A stretch of 64,000 nt of DNA from Arbacia lixula (taxonomy: Eukaryota; Echinodermata; Echinoidea; Arbacioida; Arbaciidae): NCBI GenBank assembly GCA_963669155.1, contig OZ022577.1, positions 12,457,395 through 12,521,394 on the forward strand, read 5' to 3'. The translations under genes were made by a program, and so were the position numbers. Under the pieces are notes generated by a model. That model searched no databases and was not told the DNA's origin. It was given only the letters and a program-made list of their open reading frames with translations. Shown here in pieces: positions 60,733-64,000 of the stretch (position 1 is the first letter of the stretch; the number at the start of each line of letters is the position of its first letter).

Positions 60733-61228
60733 ATGATGCGCGTAGAGGTTGGAATTCTCGTGTTGTGTTTGGTTGCAAGCTGCGGAACCCTCGTGAAGAG
60801 TAAGTTATATTTTACGATGCATGACCATCTCGTTTTCCAGTTGTTCAATCGTGGTATGATCATAATGTGTGTACGTCGATTTGAACAGTAATACGACTGA
60901 TTAATGATGATCTAGTTGCGGTGGTGATACAATGGCAATGATAAGGGAATGTGCGATATCCACGACTTACATAATCATGAAAATAACCCAATCAAACTGA
61001 CTTCTTCCCTTCTCATATGATTAATGATAGGGATCATGGGGATGGTGTTAATTATGTTTTTGAGAGATGCACGGTAGTGGTGGTGATTATGATGATGCTT
61101 GGAATTATTATATTACACCCTTCAATCAACTGTTTAAATTCAGATGATTTATTTTATATTGTAGCCTACATTGCGTATGGTTAAAACCATGATAACGGAT
61201 GTAATGGCTATGCTTTAGAAAGCCCACG

Positions 61229-61259
<31 letters not shown>

Positions 61260-61306
61260 ATATCGATCTCTACCTATCTCTCACTCTATCTCTCTCACGC
61301 TATCCC

Positions 61307-61365
<59 letters not shown>

Positions 61366-62505
61366 CGATCTCTACCTATCTCTCACTCTATCTCTCTCTC
61401 TCTATCCCCCTTCTCTCTCTCACTCTCTCTCTCTCTCTCTCTCTCATATCGATCTCTACTCTTTCTACACATTATTTCTATCACACTCTATCTTTCACTC
61501 TATCTCTCTCCCTCTCTCTCTCTCTCTCCCTCTCTCTCCCTCCCTCTCCCTCTCTTCTCTCTATATCGCTCTATCACTCCCCCATCTCTATCCCACGCGC
61601 ACTCCCCGTCTCTCTCTCTCTCTCTCTCTCTTATGTTTATAACTATCAACCTGTCTGCCCATAATTAGTGTTTACATTTCTTTCATACCTGGTGCCTTGT
61701 ACCCCCTGTATAATCATGCATGATGTGAGTGCTTTCATTTCACACCTCTTACTGTTTTCGTAAACTATCTCCCAAAAGAAGGCCGATACAGGGAAATGCA
61801 AACAATTAGCAAACACACACCCTCCCGGACAATCGCCAATATGTTATGTCAAGATAGGGGACTTTTTCATATTTCAATTCGTCGAATATGTAGCAGGCAT
61901 TCGTCACGTCTTCCGTGTTAGTTTACGCGTTCAACTCAAGACACTATCAATAACTGCGTTTTCGCGGGGTCTTCATATTTTCAGTGTGACTTATACAGCG
62001 TTTCCGAGTGCAATTTCAGTCCACTGTTAATGTTCCCAGTGAGAGAAGCATAATGTTTATTAAGAAGCATGAGTAACACGTTGGTTGCTTTTTTAAACTC
62101 ATTGTTTGAATGAAATCGGACAACTGAAAAGAAAGTGATGAATTTGTTAATGCTTCAAACAGTGATGCTTAATGTAGGCAAATTGGCAACTCTGTCACTT
62201 TTTGCCATTATGTTGTTAAGTGTATTTTGATAAACTTAATCTCCTTTGCTCTAATTTTTCTGATCATATCAAGAGCAACCTTTAACTTCTAGACCGGAGT
62301 TACCCTGTATAGTTAAATGTGGCATTTTATCTTTGTCGGCATGCATGCTATCCGCTCTGTCTGCCTCGTGACAGTGTAGGCCAAATACGTAACAACAATT
62401 TATGCGAACATTATGATAATGAATGGCGATGATGATAAAACTCGATGATAATTATCGATTTGATAAATGGTAATCATGATCACATACCAATCATCTTGCT
62501 TCGTT

Positions 62506-62546
<41 letters not shown>

Positions 62547-62558
62547 TGTGTGTGTTTC

Positions 62559-62602
<44 letters not shown>

Positions 62603-62819
62603 CATAAGCATGACAATTCCATCCGTTGATAACACCTATATTCATCTGGTTATTCAGGCAGCGCCTGTAGTGATGTGGTGTGTCAGAATGGTGGGGCTTG
62701 TTACGTAGCGTCCAACCCGTCTTCGACCGGGACGGGGTTCGTGTGCGTGTGCGCCCAGGGATACGAGGGGACGTACTGCGAGCTTGAGACACCCGTCGAG
62801 GCAGAGGAAGGTACTACAG
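60733..62819 (+). CDS. Secreted EGF-domain protein (first two coding exons)
   Basis: The first coding exon has an acceptor CATTTTCAG at about 60719, ATG-ATG at 60733, and a signal peptide (MMRVEVGILVLCLVASCG), ending at 60799 with donor GTAAGT, phase 1. The second exon, 62658-62819, runs from acceptor TTATTCAG to donor GTAAGG, phase 1 to 1, the usual arrangement of shuffled extracellular modules. It encodes one EGF-like domain with six cysteines: CSDVVCQNGGAC, then FVCVCAQGYEGTYCE, followed by an acidic ETPVEAEEGTT linker. The start at the first ATG is preferred, but the second is equally possible. Later exons lie either at about 63068 (weak) or beyond the window, so the full product and any membrane anchor are unknown. 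The intron holds a long CT-rich array. Confidence 0.78.
61226..61640. repeat. Compound CT-rich array
   Basis: (CT)n tracts broken by a higher-order unit, CATATCGATCTCTACCTATC and neighbours, which occurs three times (near 61259, 61361 and 61444). It lies in the intron of the EGF-domain gene. Confidence 0.85.
62509..62599. repeat. (GT)n followed by (AG)n microsatellites
   Basis: About 45 bp of GT, a short unique ATGC word, then about 30 bp of AG, ending about 60 bp before the EGF exon's acceptor. A further (GT)n and G-run tract lies at about 62875-62925 after the EGF exon. Confidence 0.85.
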
Positions 62820-62877
62820 GTAAGGGCCAGGCGCGGGGCCAGGAGTAGAGGTCTGGTGGTGGGGAAGAGGGGGTTTG

Positions 62878-62908
<31 letters not shown>

Positions 62909-63067
62909 GGGGGGGGGGGGGGGAGGGCGTGATGCAGAAATATTTACTTTGTCTTCCTAGTGTATGTAGGCAGGGATACTGTTATGAGGGATTGGACTAA
63001 ACCTTTCTTTGAACCCATGCTCCACGCGCCACCGAACAGTTATGTGTTCTCAACATGTGTTTTTCAG

Positions 63068-63276
63068 GTGGTTTAACAGTTATGACCATGACTGCGTGGC
63101 AACGGCTTCTCAGAGAGAAGAAGAGAAATGAAGGGTCTCATCTCGCTTGTCCAATCATGTTAATTAATAGCATCAATATCTCCATGAGCATAAAATATAT
63201 CAGCAAACAACAACAACAACAACAGATTTCAAGTGAAATACCTCAGCTGCACGCAAACGCACGCAACCACTGTTAA
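63068..63276 (+). CDS. Weak candidate last exon of the EGF-domain gene
   Basis: An acceptor TGTTTTTCAG at 63067 would open a phase-1-compatible frame starting GGLTVMTMTAWQRLLREKKR that includes six Gln codons from a CAA repeat and stops at 63276. No domain is visible and composition is not clearly coding. Splice phase is the only support. Confidence 0.2.
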
Positions 63277-63720
63277 TGAAAATACACAGTTGAAGATATC
63301 ATTTTGACAATGATGGAATCCCACGAATGCACAAGATATCGGAGAATGAAATTAGTGAATTTTAAATGTAATACAAATATGTCATATGTCAGATTTTTAA
63401 AATTATTCCTTATTATTTGATATTGTAAGAAGCAGAATACATGATCTTTTATAGTGTTGCCCTTAACTTCCTTGAAATTTGCACACATTGATAAAAAAAA
63501 TAGTTTCTAGAGGTAAAATGGACAGTCAAAGGTATTTTCTTTTTCATCCGCTAAATGTCGGTGCTGAACATGGGACATCAAAGCATTATCATGAATGTGG
63601 CATGCTTTTGAGATTTATTAGCACGTTTTAGCACCCATACAGATGTTTAAATAGATTGTGCTTGAGTGATCTTAAGTGATGATAATAATAACATTCTATT
63701 ATTCTTTGTAATCCTCATAA

Positions 63721-64000
63721 TACCCCCATCTCACTAGGAAGGCGATCATGGCAACCATGGCGATCTGTGTAAATCCCGCAAAGCATAGCAGAATCTTCCT
63801 CGAATTCGATTTTTAGCCTGCGAGGCGATTGCACTGCAACTCCACTGCGACCGACCTGCGCTGAAGGCGATGGTAATACACTGATAGTACGACGCTGCCA
63901 CTCTCTTGCCACGATTCGAGGCAGATGTGATGCGCTGCTTCTGCGATCAAAGCGACCGTACAGCGAGGCTCATGCGCTAATAAGGACCTCACTACGGTGG
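63721..64000. mobile_element. Possible left part of an inverted-repeat element cut by the window end
   Basis: The sequence changes abruptly to CpG-rich at ACCCCCATCTCACTAGGAAG, which resembles the start of the element at 45984 (C run, then TCNCACTAG). It contains repeated GGCGAT, GCGACC and CGATTC words and no coding frame with support. The right end is not in the window. Confidence 0.35.

Overview
The window looks like nuclear DNA of a marine invertebrate deuterostome, most likely an echinoderm. The evidence is AT-rich intergenic DNA full of TACATGTA-type words, long introns packed with fold-back (MITE-like) elements, CR1/Jockey-type non-LTR retrotransposons, and a lamin B receptor gene with the vertebrate-type Tudor + RS + sterol-reductase layout. 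No prokaryotic operon, CRISPR array, LTR element or virus-like element was seen.

Four transcription units can be supported. (1) At 2026-6011 on the minus strand are two exons with matching phase, probably a small unrecognised protein. (2) At 13891-29620 on the minus strand is a five-exon gene assembled here from splice sites and phases. It encodes a predicted type I membrane protein of about 1532 residues with a signal peptide, seven CUB or CUB-like domains, a TPSSA-type mucin-like minisatellite between CUB3 and CUB4, one transmembrane helix and a cytoplasmic tail of about 107 residues. (3) At 37289-54347 on the plus strand is the lamin B receptor (LBR), twelve coding exons, 577 residues, with a probable CCAAT-box promoter and noncoding first exon near 33.7-33.9 kb. 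(4) From 60733 on the plus strand is the start of a secreted EGF-domain gene (signal-peptide exon and one phase 1-1 EGF exon).

The rest is mobile or repetitive DNA. Two non-LTR retrotransposons lie inside introns of the CUB gene: a decayed one at about 20.64-22.52 kb and a much fresher one at about 24.64-28.22 kb. Both end in the same GAACT-type tail. At least seven copies of one TTAA-flanked fold-back family and about ten other inverted-repeat elements are scattered through the window. The 6.7-kb second intron of LBR alone holds six.

The most unusual structure is in LBR intron 9 (about 49.91-52.75 kb). The junction of exon 9 and its intron, 5' splice site included, has been tandemly amplified about 27 times in a unit of about 109 bp, giving a row of near-identical splice donors. 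Next in interest are a duplicated copy of the start of the CUB gene's third exon that was cut by the older LINE, a tRNA-like sequence in the loop of a fold-back element, and a TTAGGG-like array inside a small inverted-repeat element.
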